Positions 15,747 through 25,932 of a stretch of 64,000 nt of DNA are shown here, one piece after another. The DNA is taken from contig NZ_KI911560.1 of the NCBI RefSeq assembly GCF_000515275.1, positions 2,904,124 through 2,968,123 on the forward strand, given 5' to 3'. How positions within the stretch are numbered: position 1 is the first letter of the stretch; every line of letters begins with the position of its first letter. Origin of the DNA: Methylophilus sp. 5 (lineage in GTDB: Bacteria; Pseudomonadota; Gammaproteobacteria; Burkholderiales; Methylophilaceae). A program made the position numbers and the translations under genes. A model generated the notes under the pieces. It saw only the letters and a list, made by a program, of their open reading frames with translations. It did not search any database and was not told the DNA's origin.

Positions 15747-16814
15747 ATGCCTTACAGTGTCACCAAGCTGGCTTTTTTAGCCTCGCGCAAAACGGTCAAA
15801 CTCGTTTTGCTGCTGCCCGCGACTTTATCCATGTTTTCCAACCTCGTGTTTGCGGATACGATTTGGCTAAAAAATGGCGATAAAATCACCGGCACATTAG
15901 GCGTTAAAATCTCCAACAAGCTGACGGTTAAAACCAGCTATGCCGACGAAGTGAAAATTAACTGGAACGATATTCACAGCATAGATGCTGACAAACCCAT
16001 ACTGATGCAGCTGTCTGATGGCAGCATTGTCAACGGCCGCCTGATACACACGGATGAAGGCCAGGTGATTCTGGATGAAGAAACCAACACCCCGCTGGTA
16101 GATACCGAGCTTGATGAAATCCACTATATCAACCCCAGCCGCGACCTGATTGGTGAAGGCTATGTCTGGACCGGCAACTTAAGCCTGGGCGGCGCTTTTA
16201 ACAATGGCAACAGCACTAACCGCAACATGCAGTTTAACGGTGAGTCGGTGTTACGCGGCTTGGATAATCGTTATACGGTGCAAGGCTATTACTACTGGGC
16301 AGAAGATAACGACCAGCAAACACAGAACAACGCGCGCGTGCGCGGGCAGTATGACCACTTTTTCACTAAAAAATGGTTTAGCTACCTCAACACCATCCAG
16401 GAAAAAGACCGCTTTAGAGATATTAAACTGCGTAGCACCTATGGTGTGGGGTCTGGTTACCAGATTTTTGAGGGTGAAAAACTGAATCTGTCAGTCGAGG
16501 GCGGTGTGTCTTTGATTACACAGGATTATTACGAAGAAAGTGATGACAGGCATGCCGCTTTGCGCTGGGCCGTTAACTATAACCAGTATCTGTTTGACTC
16601 ATTTGTACAGGCATTTCACCGGCATGAGGTGTTATATACGCCAAGCTCGCCGTCACAAATACTTGTGTATAGCTCGACCGGTCTGCGGTTTCCGTTTATT
16701 TTTGGCTTGAGTGCATCCACGCAGGTCGACTATAACTACGATAGCCGCCCGGTGGATGACCGCGTTAAAGGTGATACGCGCGCCCTGTTCACCTTAGGCT
16801 ATAGCTGGAAATAA
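15747..16814 (+). CDS. DUF481 family outer-membrane protein
   Basis: This 355-residue protein has a long signal sequence (cleavage likely after NLVFA, residue 35). The following part contains repeated DTIWLKNGDKITGTL and QLSDGSIVNGRLI motifs, small beta modules seen in front of DUF481 domains. The C-terminal 220 residues (GNLSLGGAFNNGNSTNRNM, YTVQGYYYWAEDNDQQT, then FTLGYSW) form the DUF481 beta-barrel of YdiY type. Function is unknown; some members are salt- or acid-induced. GGGAG lies just before ATG. It appears monocistronic. Confidence 0.85.
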   Translation: MPYSVTKLAFLASRKTVKLVLLLPATLSMFSNLVFADTIWLKNGDKITGTLGVKISNKLTVKTSYADEVKINWNDIHSIDADKPILMQLSDGSIVNGRLIHTDEGQVILDEETNTPLVDTELDEIHYINPSRDLIGEGYVWTGNLSLGGAFNNGNSTNRNMQFNGESVLRGLDNRYTVQGYYYWAEDNDQQTQNNARVRGQYDHFFTKKWFSYLNTIQEKDRFRDIKLRSTYGVGSGYQIFEGEKLNLSVEGGVSLITQDYYEESDDRHAALRWAVNYNQYLFDSFVQAFHRHEVLYTPSSPSQILVYSSTGLRFPFIFGLSASTQVDYNYDSRPVDDRVKGDTRALFTLGYSWK

Positions 16815-16984
16815 ACAAGCGGATTTGCGCAATATTTAAGGAGTGGCCGCTTAAATGTTAAAATAGGCGCTTATGTTGATTTAACCCATCGCAATCACCG
16901 CATTGTCAGCATGGAATAAACCAATACTGGGTACGGCAAAGGACATTGATACCGTATTTTTTGAGTTGAAGATGGAGCAAAAAT

Positions 16985-17926
16985 ATGGCGATACAATGGT
17001 TTCCTGGGCACATGACCTCTGCCCGCAAAAAAGCAGAAGAAACACTGGAGCACATCGACGTAGTGATTGAAGTGCTAGATGCGCGTGTGCCAGCCGCCAG
17101 CCACAACCCGATGATTGAGGACATGCGCAATTTTCGCCAGCGGCCTAACCTCAAAATCCTCAATAAAGCAGATTTGGCCGACCCGCAAGTCACCCAGGCC
17201 TGGCTAAACTACTTTAACAAACAACCCAATACCAAAGCGGTTGCGCTGTCGTGTAAAAAACCAGGGGACGCTAAAAAAATCCCGGATTTGTGTCGCCAAC
17301 TGGCACCGCACCGCGGCACGCCACTTAAACCGTTGCGCATGATGATCATGGGCATCCCTAACGTGGGTAAGTCTACCTTAATGAACGCCCTGCTTAACCG
17401 CCGTGCGGCCAAAGTGGGCGATGAGCCCGCCGTGACTAAAAGCCAGCAACGATTTGATTTGAGCGACAGCACCAACATTACTGACACACCAGGCATGATG
17501 TGGCCAAAAATCGAGCATGAGTCAGATGGTTATCTGCTGGCCGCCAGCCACGCCATTGGCCGCAATGCGGTGATTGATGAAGATGTGGCCGAGTTTTTGG
17601 GCAGCCTGTTATTAAAACAGTATCCAGCGCTGATGAACACGCGTTTTAAACTCGATGTGATGAAGCTGGACGTGACCAGTATGGACGGCATCGACTTGCT
17701 GCAAGCGATTGCCAAACGCCGCAGCTACAAACGTAACGATGGTGCGTGGGATATGGAGCGCACCGCCATGGCCTTACTCACCGATTACCGTAGCGGCGCC
17801 ATTGGCCGCGTCAGTCTGGAATCCCCGCACAGCCGGGCAGAGATGATCGCCGAGGCCGCAGAACGCGCCGCCGCAAAGAAAAAAGCCGCTGAAGATCAAG
17901 CGGCCCCTGAGCCAGATAGCTTATAA
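16985..17926 (+). CDS. rbgA: Ribosome biogenesis GTPase YlqF/RbgA
   Basis: This 313-residue circularly permuted GTPase has motifs in the order G4 (NKAD, residue 57 onward), G1 (GIPNVGKST, about 121-129) and G3 (DTPG, about 161-164). The opening IQWFPGHMTSARKKAEE is the YlqF signature. RbgA assists late assembly of the large ribosomal subunit in Bacillus; the proteobacterial orthologues are less studied. TGGAG precedes ATG. It ends in an Ala/Lys-rich tail and converges on the diguanylate cyclase gene with a 22-bp gap. Confidence 0.92.
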   Translation: MAIQWFPGHMTSARKKAEETLEHIDVVIEVLDARVPAASHNPMIEDMRNFRQRPNLKILNKADLADPQVTQAWLNYFNKQPNTKAVALSCKKPGDAKKIPDLCRQLAPHRGTPLKPLRMMIMGIPNVGKSTLMNALLNRRAAKVGDEPAVTKSQQRFDLSDSTNITDTPGMMWPKIEHESDGYLLAASHAIGRNAVIDEDVAEFLGSLLLKQYPALMNTRFKLDVMKLDVTSMDGIDLLQAIAKRRSYKRNDGAWDMERTAMALLTDYRSGAIGRVSLESPHSRAEMIAEAAERAAAKKKAAEDQAAPEPDSL

Positions 17927-17948
17927 CCGCCACAGCTTAATCAAACAC

Positions 17949-19214
17949 TCAAGCAATCAGGCTGGCATGCCGCTTGGCAGGTTTGCCAGCGTCTGGCGGC
18001 TTGTTTAAAAGCTGGTCGATATTGCTGGCAATGCGATTACGGCCATTTTGTTTAGCTTTGTACAAGTTTTGGTCGGCCCCGGCAAACAGGCCCTCTAACA
18101 CATAACCCACGGTTTCAGAGCTGACCGCACCCACACTCACCGTGCATTTGATGGCCTGCGTGTCGCTACTCATGCTCTCTACACCAGCAATGCTCACCGG
18201 CGTCACCTCAATAATACGGCGGATACGCTCCGCCAGAATCATCGCCTCATGCTCACCCGTGTTGGGCATTAAAATACAAAACTCTTCGCCACCATAACGG
18301 CCAATCACATCGCCACCTCGCAATGCGGCACGTATGGTGCCCGCGCAAGATTTAAGCACCACATCGCCCACCAGGTGCCCATACACATCATTGACCTTTT
18401 TAAAGTAGTCTAAATCGACAATCAACATACCCATGGGTAAGCGAATACGTTGTGACACGGCCTGCATGCGCGTGGCTGCCTCTTGCAGGCCACGGCGATT
18501 TAATACACCTGTCAGCCCATCCAGCGTGGCAATCGCCTGTAAACCCGCCTGCGCCCGCACATGCATCACCAGCACCAACAAACTGGTCACCGCGGTGATG
18601 ACCAGCATGGCTGCGCTCATCATATAGGCATGGATATGCCACTGCGCAAATGACTGCAAGCTGCCATCTTCCCCCAGCATCACTTTCACTGCCAGAAAAG
18701 CCAGCATTAAACTAACCACCGCAAACAGGCTGCAACACAGCCAGAACACATGCGCCACAAAGTCTTTACCATGCCCGACCAGGCTGCGGCTACCGTAGCC
18801 AAACACCCACATTAACACGACCAGGTTGCTAAGGAGTATCCATCTGTCCGGCGTATGTGTATTCAGCATCACCGCATTGCAGGCGAGCAAGGTTGTCACC
18901 ACCAGCAAGGCCCAATAACGATAAACACGGTAGCCCCTGAGCAGGCGGATACCGTTGACAAACAGGCTGACACCGAGCGCAATGACCGTGACCGCAGCGG
19001 CCTCGTAAATGCTGGGCGGACCATAGATGAGAGAGGTTTGCGAAAGAAAATAAATAGCAAGCCCAGCGCCTAATAGCAGCAGGCCGCGTACCCAATGCAT
19101 GATCAGGTTGCGTTGCTGATAGGCGCCAAAAATCAACAAGACCAGAACCAGCGTTAAGGTAAGTCCAATTGATGATAGAATGACACTGTTGAGATCAAAC
19201 ACAGGGGCGGACAA
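17949..19214 (-). CDS. Membrane-bound diguanylate cyclase (GGDEF)
   Basis: This 421-residue protein has an N-terminal block of six or seven hydrophobic helices (residues 10-215) and a C-terminal GGDEF domain starting at LDGLTGVLNRRG (231-242). The active site is GGEEF (308-312); RGGD at 299-302, exactly five residues earlier, is an intact product-inhibition I-site. It should make cyclic di-GMP with feedback control, a signal that typically balances motility against surface polysaccharide, both abundant in this window. The start is TTG 19214 with AGG about 9 bases upstream; no earlier ATG is in frame. The sensory ligand is unknown. Confidence 0.9.
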   Translation of the reverse strand: MSAPVFDLNSVILSSIGLTLTLVLVLLIFGAYQQRNLIMHWVRGLLLLGAGLAIYFLSQTSLIYGPPSIYEAAAVTVIALGVSLFVNGIRLLRGYRVYRYWALLVVTTLLACNAVMLNTHTPDRWILLSNLVVLMWVFGYGSRSLVGHGKDFVAHVFWLCCSLFAVVSLMLAFLAVKVMLGEDGSLQSFAQWHIHAYMMSAAMLVITAVTSLLVLVMHVRAQAGLQAIATLDGLTGVLNRRGLQEAATRMQAVSQRIRLPMGMLIVDLDYFKKVNDVYGHLVGDVVLKSCAGTIRAALRGGDVIGRYGGEEFCILMPNTGEHEAMILAERIRRIIEVTPVSIAGVESMSSDTQAIKCTVSVGAVSSETVGYVLEGLFAGADQNLYKAKQNGRNRIASNIDQLLNKPPDAGKPAKRHASLIA

Positions 19215-19344
19215 AGTTAGTTTACCTGAAAAACATAATACTATGGTTGAGCGACTATACCCATATAAATGAAGGGGTTAAATAGTCCATACAGGCTAAT
19301 TCCCTCCCCCGCTTTGTTGTTTACCACAAACCCTGAAGTTCCCC

Positions 19345-21372
19345 ATGCAGCATCTACTGAACCCCCCACAGCGCGAAGCAATTCATTATCTTGACGGCCC
19401 CTTATTGGTACTGGCCGGTGCAGGGAGTGGCAAAACACGCGTGATTACGCAAAAAATTGCCTACCTGATTAACGAGGCAGGCTATAAAGGCAACCAAATT
19501 GCCGCCATCACGTTTACCAATAAAGCCGCGCGTGAAATGCAAGAGCGCGTCACGCCGCTGCTAGAAGGCAAAAGTGGCAAAGGCCTGACCGTGACCACGT
19601 TTCACTCCATGGGCCTGCACATTTTGCGTCAAGAAGCTGCGCTGCTGGGTTATAAGCCGCAGTTCTCTATTCTGGATGCCTCAGACAGCTTTAAGATCCT
19701 CAGTGACATTTTGGCCACCACAGACAAACAGTTGCTGCGTAAAACACAATGGCAAATTTCTGGCTGGAAAAATGCGTTTGTGAGCCCTGACCAGGCTAAA
19801 GCACTGGCCGACGAAGAGCTCACACATGCCGCCGCCCGCGTTTACCAGCTTTACCAGCAAACCTTACGCGCCTATCAGGCCGTCGACTTTGACGACTTGA
19901 TTAAAGTGCCGGTAGAGCTATTTGAGCAGCATGGCGATACCCTGGACAAATGGCAGCGCAAACTGCACTACCTGCTGATTGACGAATACCAGGACACCAA
20001 CGCCTGCCAGTACAAGCTGATTAAGCAACTCACCGGCTTGCGCGGCCAATTTACTGCTGTGGGCGATGATGACCAGGCAATTTACGGCTGGCGTGGCGCC
20101 GACGTGGAAAACCTGCGCCAGCTCACCACCGATTTTTCAAAACTCAAAGTCATCAAGCTGGAGCAAAACTACCGCTCTACTGTGCGCATTTTGCGCGCTG
20201 CCAACCAGGTGATCGCCAACAACCCGAAACTGTTTGAGAAAAAACTGTGGAGTGAGCTAGGCACCGGCGATCTATTACATGTGACCGCCACCCAAAGCGA
20301 AGAACACGAAGCCGAAACCGTGGTCATGAAGTTGCAGGCTCACAAATTCGAGCATCGCACCACCTATAAAGATTATGCGATCCTCTACCGCAGCAACCAC
20401 CAGGCGCGCATTATCGAAAAATTTTTGCGCAACCACAAAATCCCCTACACCATCTCTGGCGGCTCATCCTTTTTTGATAAAGCCGAGATTAAAGACATCA
20501 TCAGCTACCTGCGCCTGGTTGCTAACGAAGATGATGATCCAGCGTTTATCCGTGCCGCCACCACGCCCAAAAAAGGTATAGGCAACACCACACTGGAGCG
20601 CCTGGGTGAATATGCCAGTGCGCACAAAATGTCGTTATTTGCCGCTGCGTTTGAAGGCGGCTTTCAACACGACGTGGGTGCCAAACAGCTCGAAGACCTG
20701 CTCACCTTCTGCCGCTATATCCAGACACTACAAGGCCGCGCTGTCAAAGACCCAGCTGGCGAAGTGCTCAACGACTTGCTCACCGCCATCCAATACGAAA
20801 CTTATTTGTATGATGGTGAAGAAGCCCGTGCTGCTGAGTCGCGCTGGGGCAATGTGATTGAGTTTGTCAGCTGGCTCAGCAAAAAAGGCGAAGGCTCAAC
20901 CGAATACGGCAATGAATCAGATGGCAAAAACCTGCTCGAACTGACGCAAATGGTGTCACTCATCACCATGCTGGAGGGCCGCGAAGACAGCGAGCCAGAC
21001 GCCGTCAAACTCTCCACCCTGCACGCCTCCAAAGGCCTGGAGTACGGCCACGTGTTTTTAATCGGCTGCGAAGAAGGCATTTTGCCGCACACCAACTCGA
21101 TTGACGCTGATCAAATTGAAGAAGAACGCCGCCTGATGTATGTAGGCATCACCCGCGCACAAAAATCACTCAACATCACCTGGTGCAAAAAACGCAAACG
21201 CGCCGGTGAAATGCAAGCCTGTGAGCCAAGCCGCTTTATTGCAGAACTCCCCAAAGATGACGTCAAACACTTCGGCAACCCGTTTAACGGACCGGACCAG
21301 GTGGCTAGTAAAGATTATGGTAAGAGCAAGATGGCGAATATTAAGGCGATGCTGGCAAGTAAAACAACATAA
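19345..21372 (+). CDS. rep: ATP-dependent DNA helicase Rep
   Basis: This 675-residue superfamily 1A helicase has the Q motif LNPPQREAI, Walker A GAGSGKT, TFTNKAAREMQERV, motif II DEYQDT, GDDDQAIYGWRGA, QNYRST, and the C-terminal ASKGLEYGHVFLIG and YVGITRAQ motifs. It moves 3' to 5' on single-stranded DNA, restarts stalled forks and clears proteins from DNA. Length and motif spacing favour Rep over UvrD or PcrA. It marks the left housekeeping boundary of the polysaccharide locus. Confidence 0.93.
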   Translation: MQHLLNPPQREAIHYLDGPLLVLAGAGSGKTRVITQKIAYLINEAGYKGNQIAAITFTNKAAREMQERVTPLLEGKSGKGLTVTTFHSMGLHILRQEAALLGYKPQFSILDASDSFKILSDILATTDKQLLRKTQWQISGWKNAFVSPDQAKALADEELTHAAARVYQLYQQTLRAYQAVDFDDLIKVPVELFEQHGDTLDKWQRKLHYLLIDEYQDTNACQYKLIKQLTGLRGQFTAVGDDDQAIYGWRGADVENLRQLTTDFSKLKVIKLEQNYRSTVRILRAANQVIANNPKLFEKKLWSELGTGDLLHVTATQSEEHEAETVVMKLQAHKFEHRTTYKDYAILYRSNHQARIIEKFLRNHKIPYTISGGSSFFDKAEIKDIISYLRLVANEDDDPAFIRAATTPKKGIGNTTLERLGEYASAHKMSLFAAAFEGGFQHDVGAKQLEDLLTFCRYIQTLQGRAVKDPAGEVLNDLLTAIQYETYLYDGEEARAAESRWGNVIEFVSWLSKKGEGSTEYGNESDGKNLLELTQMVSLITMLEGREDSEPDAVKLSTLHASKGLEYGHVFLIGCEEGILPHTNSIDADQIEEERRLMYVGITRAQKSLNITWCKKRKRAGEMQACEPSRFIAELPKDDVKHFGNPFNGPDQVASKDYGKSKMANIKAMLASKTT

Positions 21373-21411
21373 GACTTAGAACTTCTCCAAACGTAAGCTA
21401 AATATTGCTCA

Positions 21412-21420
21412 TGTTATAAT
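21412..21420 (+). promoter_or_regulatory. Extended -10 promoter for the polysaccharide locus
   Basis: TGTTATAAT is an extended -10 (TG-N-TATAAT) 31 bp upstream of the gmd start codon. The -35 region (CGTAAG near 21392) is poor, as is common with extended -10 promoters. No recognisable Shine-Dalgarno precedes gmd. Confidence 0.6.
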
Positions 21421-21451
21421 CCAAACACTTTTTAACTCAGCAGTTCAAACT

Positions 21452-22537
21452 ATGTCACAAAAAGTCGCTTTAATTACCGGCATCACTGGTCAAGACGGTG
21501 CCTACCTCGCTGAACTATTACTTGGCAAAGACTATATTGTGCATGGGGTTAAGCGTAGATCTTCATTGTTTAACACTGACAGAATCGACCACCTATATCA
21601 AGATCCGCATATTGAGCATCATAATTTCATCCTGCACTACGGCGACCTGACAGACTCTACTAACCTGATCAGAATCATTCAACAGGTTCAGCCAGATGAA
21701 ATTTACAACCTGGCCGCCATGAGCCATGTTGCGGTGAGTTTTGAAACACCAGAGTACACAGCTAATGCGGATGGCATTGGTACATTGCGCATTCTGGAGG
21801 CCATTCGTATTCTTGGCCTAGAGAAAAAAACCCGTTTTTACCAGGCGTCAACTTCTGAGCTGTATGGTCTGGTACAAGAAACACCACAAAAAGAGACCAC
21901 TCCATTTTACCCGCGTAGTCCTTATGCCGTAGCTAAAATGTACGCTTACTGGATTACAGTTAACTACCGTGAAGCCTATGGTATTTACGCCTGTAACGGC
22001 ATTCTGTTTAACCACGAAAGTCCTATCCGCGGCGAAACATTTGTCACCCGTAAAATCACGCGGGCGCTGGCCAGGATCAAACTTAACCTGCAAGATTGCT
22101 TGTACCTTGGCAACTTAGATTCATTGCGAGACTGGGGCCATGCCAAAGACTATGTTGAAATGCAGTGGCTGATGCTACAGCAAGAGCAAGCTGAAGATTT
22201 CGTCATTGCCACCGGCAAGCAATACAGTGTGCGTGACTTCGTCAATGCAGCAGCCAAGGAATTAGACATCACCGTCACATGGCAAGGCAACGGTGTAGAG
22301 GAAAAGGGTTACTGGGGTGACAAATGTATTGTGCAAGTGGACCCGCGTTATTTCAGACCCACCGAGGTAGACACGCTACTGGGTGACCCGACCAAAGCGA
22401 AAGAGAAACTGGGCTGGGTACCCAAAACCAGCTTTGAAGACTTGGTTGCTGAAATGGTCCGTGAAGATTACAAATCTGCGCAGCGAGATGAACTCATCAA
22501 GCAGCACGGCTATCAAGCCATGGATTATCACGAGTAA
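21452..22537 (+). CDS. gmd: GDP-mannose 4,6-dehydratase
   Basis: This 361-residue short-chain dehydrogenase/reductase converts GDP-D-mannose to GDP-4-keto-6-deoxy-D-mannose. The NADP-binding [14 protein letters not shown] is at residues 9-22, the substrate-binding [18 protein letters not shown] follows, and the catalytic STSELYG and YAVAKMY motifs are intact. Its position 3 bp before fcl indicates that the product goes to GDP-L-fucose. First gene of the polysaccharide locus. GDP-mannose itself must be supplied by genes elsewhere. Confidence 0.96.
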   Translation: MSQKVALITGITGQDGAYLAELLLGKDYIVHGVKRRSSLFNTDRIDHLYQDPHIEHHNFILHYGDLTDSTNLIRIIQQVQPDEIYNLAAMSHVAVSFETPEYTANADGIGTLRILEAIRILGLEKKTRFYQASTSELYGLVQETPQKETTPFYPRSPYAVAKMYAYWITVNYREAYGIYACNGILFNHESPIRGETFVTRKITRALARIKLNLQDCLYLGNLDSLRDWGHAKDYVEMQWLMLQQEQAEDFVIATGKQYSVRDFVNAAAKELDITVTWQGNGVEEKGYWGDKCIVQVDPRYFRPTEVDTLLGDPTKAKEKLGWVPKTSFEDLVAEMVREDYKSAQRDELIKQHGYQAMDYHE

Positions 22538-22540
22538 TCT

Positions 22541-23518
22541 ATGGAAAAGAATGCAAAAATCTACGTTGCTGGTCATCGAGGCCTTGTTGGTTCAGCAATC
22601 GTCAAAGCGTTATTAGCGCAAGGCTACACCAATCTGGTGATGCGTACCCATGCGGAACTTGATCTGACTTCACAGCAAGCAGTCATTGCGTTTTTTGCCC
22701 AAGAAAAGCCTGAATACGTATTTTTAGCTGCAGCCAAGGTTGGCGGCATTCACGCCAATAACACCTTTCCAGCTGAGTTTATCCATGAAAACCTGGCTAT
22801 TCAGACCAACGTCATACATCAGTCATATGTAAGTGGCGTCAAGCGCCTGCTTTTTTTGGGCTCCAGCTGCATTTATCCGAAAAGTGCACCTCAACCAATT
22901 AAAGAAGAGCACTTGCTTACCGGCCCCCTAGAGCCAACAAACCGTCCATATGCATTAGCCAAAATTGCAGGCATAGAGATGTGCTGGAGTTATAACCGCC
23001 AATATGGCACACAATTTTTGGCTGCCATGCCAACCAATCTTTATGGCACTGGCGATAACTACCACCCAGAAAACAGTCATGTGATTCCGGCATTGATTCG
23101 AAGGTTTCATGAAGCAAAAGTAAAGTGTCAACCCGAGGTAGTGATTTGGGGAACAGGTACCCCCAAGCGTGAATTTTTATATAGCGAAGATATGGCTGAA
23201 GCATGCACACACATTTTAGGCTTAGCGGATCCCGACTTTGCTAGCCTCATAGCAGCAGACAGAAATGATGGCATTCCTCCCATTCTAAATATCGGCTATA
23301 ACGCAGACATTTCAATCGCTCAATTAGCCGAAACCATTAAAGAAATAACAGCATACGAAGGAAAAATTGTGTTTGATACCAGCAAACCAGACGGCACTAT
23401 GCGCAAACTAATGGACTCCAGCAGAATTAACCACATGGGATGGACAGCTCAAACTGAATTAAAGAATGGCTTAAAGGCTGCTTACACTGACTTTATTAAG
23501 TCGGACATCGCCTCGTAA
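22541..23518 (+). CDS. fcl: GDP-L-fucose synthase (epimerase/reductase)
   Basis: This 325-residue SDR enzyme performs 3,5-epimerisation and 4-reduction of GDP-4-keto-6-deoxymannose to GDP-L-fucose. [16 protein letters not shown] is the NADP site, SSCIYPK and YALAKIAG hold the catalytic Ser and Tyr-x3-Lys, and [28 protein letters not shown] is family-typical. It lies 3 bp after gmd. An 87-bp gap to the next gene is the first break in the locus and the point where base composition turns AT-rich. Confidence 0.95.
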   Translation: MEKNAKIYVAGHRGLVGSAIVKALLAQGYTNLVMRTHAELDLTSQQAVIAFFAQEKPEYVFLAAAKVGGIHANNTFPAEFIHENLAIQTNVIHQSYVSGVKRLLFLGSSCIYPKSAPQPIKEEHLLTGPLEPTNRPYALAKIAGIEMCWSYNRQYGTQFLAAMPTNLYGTGDNYHPENSHVIPALIRRFHEAKVKCQPEVVIWGTGTPKREFLYSEDMAEACTHILGLADPDFASLIAADRNDGIPPILNIGYNADISIAQLAETIKEITAYEGKIVFDTSKPDGTMRKLMDSSRINHMGWTAQTELKNGLKAAYTDFIKSDIAS

Positions 23519-23605
23519 CGTAATTTAATGCTCCATAGACCTTAAGCGTCGGCCTCTTTCGCAGAAGCACAAACAGGTAGCCATACTCAGGCAGGAACCA
23601 GCTCA

Positions 23606-24640
23606 ATGCAAAATAATGAAACATTACACATTTGCAGGCTAGATAAATTTATCCCGCCGTTCATCGACCTAGTTAAAGAAAACTTTTCATTCTCAAAACA
23701 TGATTTTTTACTGTTTGGAAACCTGCAAACTTTCCCTACCAAGTTAGATAAAAATGTCATTCATATCAATCACGCTTATCAGATATTTGAGCTGATTTTG
23801 AAAATGAATTCATCAAAAAAAATCATCTTACACAGCCTCTTCAATCCGATAGTTGTATCGTTACTATTTCTACAGCCTTGGCTGCTAAAAAAGTGCTACT
23901 GGATTATGTGGGGGGGCGATTTATATCATTTCCAGGCTCCCAAGATTACCTTTAAAGCACGTATATACGAAAAAATTCGCAAACACATTATCAAGCGTTT
24001 AGGATTTTTGGTTAATGGAACCACTGGAGACGTTGTTTTAGCAAGAAAATGGTATGGTGCCACTGGTGCTCATATTAAGTGCTTTAATTATCCCAGCAAT
24101 ACATATAAACACTATGATATTGATGATGACGCCCACTCTACTATCAATATTCAGGTAGGCAACTCAGCTGACCCATCGAACCAACATTTACTTATTTTTG
24201 AGAAGCTTATTCCATTCAGGGACAGAAATATCCAACTGTTTGTACCGTTATCTTATGGGGATATGAAGTATGCTAGCCTTGTCATAAACAAAGGATATGA
24301 ACTCTTTGGCGATAAACTCCGCCCACTAAAAGAGTTAATGCCATTTAATGAATACTTAGCTTTTCTAGCCAGTATTGATATAGCCATTTTCAATCACAAA
24401 AGGCAGCAAGCCTTTGGTAATGCGATAACGTTACTAGGACTCGGGAAAAAAGTTTATATTAATTCCGAGTCAACACTGAGTGATGTATTTAAGGAGTACG
24501 ACATTAAGGTATTCGATACTAATGAAAACTTAAATATTGACTTACTCGACAGCACAACACAACGTCTTAATATACAAAGCGTAAAGAACTCATTTTCAAA
24601 AGATAGCTTAGTTGAAACTCTAAAAACCTGGATTGAATGA
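23606..24640 (+). CDS. WecF-like glycosyltransferase (Glyco_transf_56)
   Basis: This 344-residue protein resembles WecF/RffT, the enterobacterial enzyme that adds Fuc4NAc from dTDP-Fuc4NAc to a lipid-linked acceptor. Matching stretches are IMWGGDLYHF, the IQVGNSADPSNQHL nucleotide-binding segment, VPLSYGD, LMPFNEYLAFLASIDIAIFNHKRQQAFGN and a GLGKKVY turn. A WecE homologue lies three genes further on, supporting transfer of a 4-aminated 6-deoxysugar here. The acceptor is unknown. The sequence is AT-rich and ends in an ATGA overlap with the next gene. Confidence 0.82.
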   Translation: MQNNETLHICRLDKFIPPFIDLVKENFSFSKHDFLLFGNLQTFPTKLDKNVIHINHAYQIFELILKMNSSKKIILHSLFNPIVVSLLFLQPWLLKKCYWIMWGGDLYHFQAPKITFKARIYEKIRKHIIKRLGFLVNGTTGDVVLARKWYGATGAHIKCFNYPSNTYKHYDIDDDAHSTINIQVGNSADPSNQHLLIFEKLIPFRDRNIQLFVPLSYGDMKYASLVINKGYELFGDKLRPLKELMPFNEYLAFLASIDIAIFNHKRQQAFGNAITLLGLGKKVYINSESTLSDVFKEYDIKVFDTNENLNIDLLDSTTQRLNIQSVKNSFSKDSLVETLKTWIE

Positions 24641-25269
24641 TTTTGAAAAACAAAATTTTTTCTGAAGTTGCAGAATACTACACCTCCAAAATAACAGCTC
24701 ATGGCGATACCCCTCAAGGTGTTGACTGGAATGGGAAAGATGGCCAAGTTTTGCGCTTCCAACAACTAACAAAATTAATCGATATTAATGGAGAATTCTC
24801 TATTAATGATATTGGGTGCGGATATGGGGCACTTTATGAGTATTTGCTAGAACAGAATTCTAAATTTAACTATTACGGCATAGACATTTCGGAAGCCATG
24901 ATCCGGGCCGCAGAGTTGCGGTATAGAGACCAAAATAATGCAATTTTTTCCTGCGCTAGCACGCCAAACCTAGTAGCCGATTTTGGCGTTGCAAGTGGGA
25001 TATTTAATGTTCGCATGGAAAACTCAGATGCTGAGTGGCTATCTTACATAGAACAAACGCTAGATGTTCTAAGTGATACAAGTAAGGTGGGTTTTGCGTT
25101 TAATTGTCTCACCTCTTACTCAGATAAAGATAAAATGCGTGACTATCTTTACTACGCCGACCCATGCCAGTTTTTTGATCTATGCAAACGAAAATACTCT
25201 AGGCATGTATCCTTAATCCATGATTATGGTTTATATGAGTTCACTATTTTGGTGAGGAAACAATTATGA
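24637..25269 (+). CDS. Class I SAM-dependent methyltransferase
   Basis: This 210-residue Rossmann methyltransferase has SAM motif I INDIGCGYGALYEYLL (about 56-71), YYGIDISEAMI as the acidic loop, and a downstream VRMENSDAEWL-type segment. It overlaps the WecF-like gene and the acyltransferase gene by 4 bp each (ATGA). The placement between genes for an aminated deoxysugar suggests O- or N-methylation of a sugar, but the substrate cannot be read from sequence. Confidence 0.8.
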   Translation: MILKNKIFSEVAEYYTSKITAHGDTPQGVDWNGKDGQVLRFQQLTKLIDINGEFSINDIGCGYGALYEYLLEQNSKFNYYGIDISEAMIRAAELRYRDQNNAIFSCASTPNLVADFGVASGIFNVRMENSDAEWLSYIEQTLDVLSDTSKVGFAFNCLTSYSDKDKMRDYLYYADPCQFFDLCKRKYSRHVSLIHDYGLYEFTILVRKQL

Positions 25270-25928
25270 AGAAGTTGATTATTTTCGGTACTGGCGATAT
25301 CGCTCAGCTAGCTCATTATTACTTTACTTCCGATTCTGAATATGAAGTAGCAGCTTTCACGGTTGACGGTCAATTTTTAGAAAGCAACATTTTCCTTGAA
25401 CATCCTGTCGTAGCATTTGAAGATATTGTTTCGCACTATCCTCCTGATAAATATGACATGTTCATTGCCCTTAGTTATTCGAAATTGAATGCAGTTAGAA
25501 AAGAAAAATACTTAGCCGCAAAATCAATGGGTTACTCATTAGGAAACTATATCAGTACTAAGGCGACCGTACTCAACGATGGTCTCATTGGTGAGAACTG
25601 TTTCATTTTAGAAGACAATACTATTCAACCATTTGTTGTTATTGGAAATAACGTTACTTTATGGAGTGGCAATCATATCGGGCACCACTCAAAAATCAAA
25701 GACCATACATTTATTGCCTCTCATGCCGTTATTTCTGGTGGCGTTGAGATTGGAGAGCAATGTTTTGTCGGGGTAAATGCAACATTAAGAGACCATATAG
25801 TAATCGGGGATAAATGCGTTATTGGGGCAGGTGTTTTGCTATTAAGTGATGCTCTACCAGATGGCGTTTATATGGGCGTATCAACTGAACGCTCGAGAGT
25901 TCCAAGCTCGCGGCTTAAAGGCATTTAA
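25266..25928 (+). CDS. NeuD/PglD-type sugar O/N-acyltransferase
   Basis: This 220-residue protein has two parts: an N-terminal Rossmann-like UDP-sugar-binding domain (KKLIIFGTGDIAQLAHYYF) and a C-terminal left-handed beta-helix of hexapeptide repeats from about residue 97 (VLNDGLIGENCFILEDN to VIGAGVLLL). GNHIGHHSKIKDH has the catalytic His of the PglD family. Such enzymes usually N-acetylate a nucleotide-linked 4-amino-6-deoxysugar. With a WecE homologue in the same operon and no WecD, this enzyme is the natural candidate for that step (inference). Confidence 0.82.
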   Translation: MKKLIIFGTGDIAQLAHYYFTSDSEYEVAAFTVDGQFLESNIFLEHPVVAFEDIVSHYPPDKYDMFIALSYSKLNAVRKEKYLAAKSMGYSLGNYISTKATVLNDGLIGENCFILEDNTIQPFVVIGNNVTLWSGNHIGHHSKIKDHTFIASHAVISGGVEIGEQCFVGVNATLRDHIVIGDKCVIGAGVLLLSDALPDGVYMGVSTERSRVPSSRLKGI

Positions 25929-25932
25929 CTTA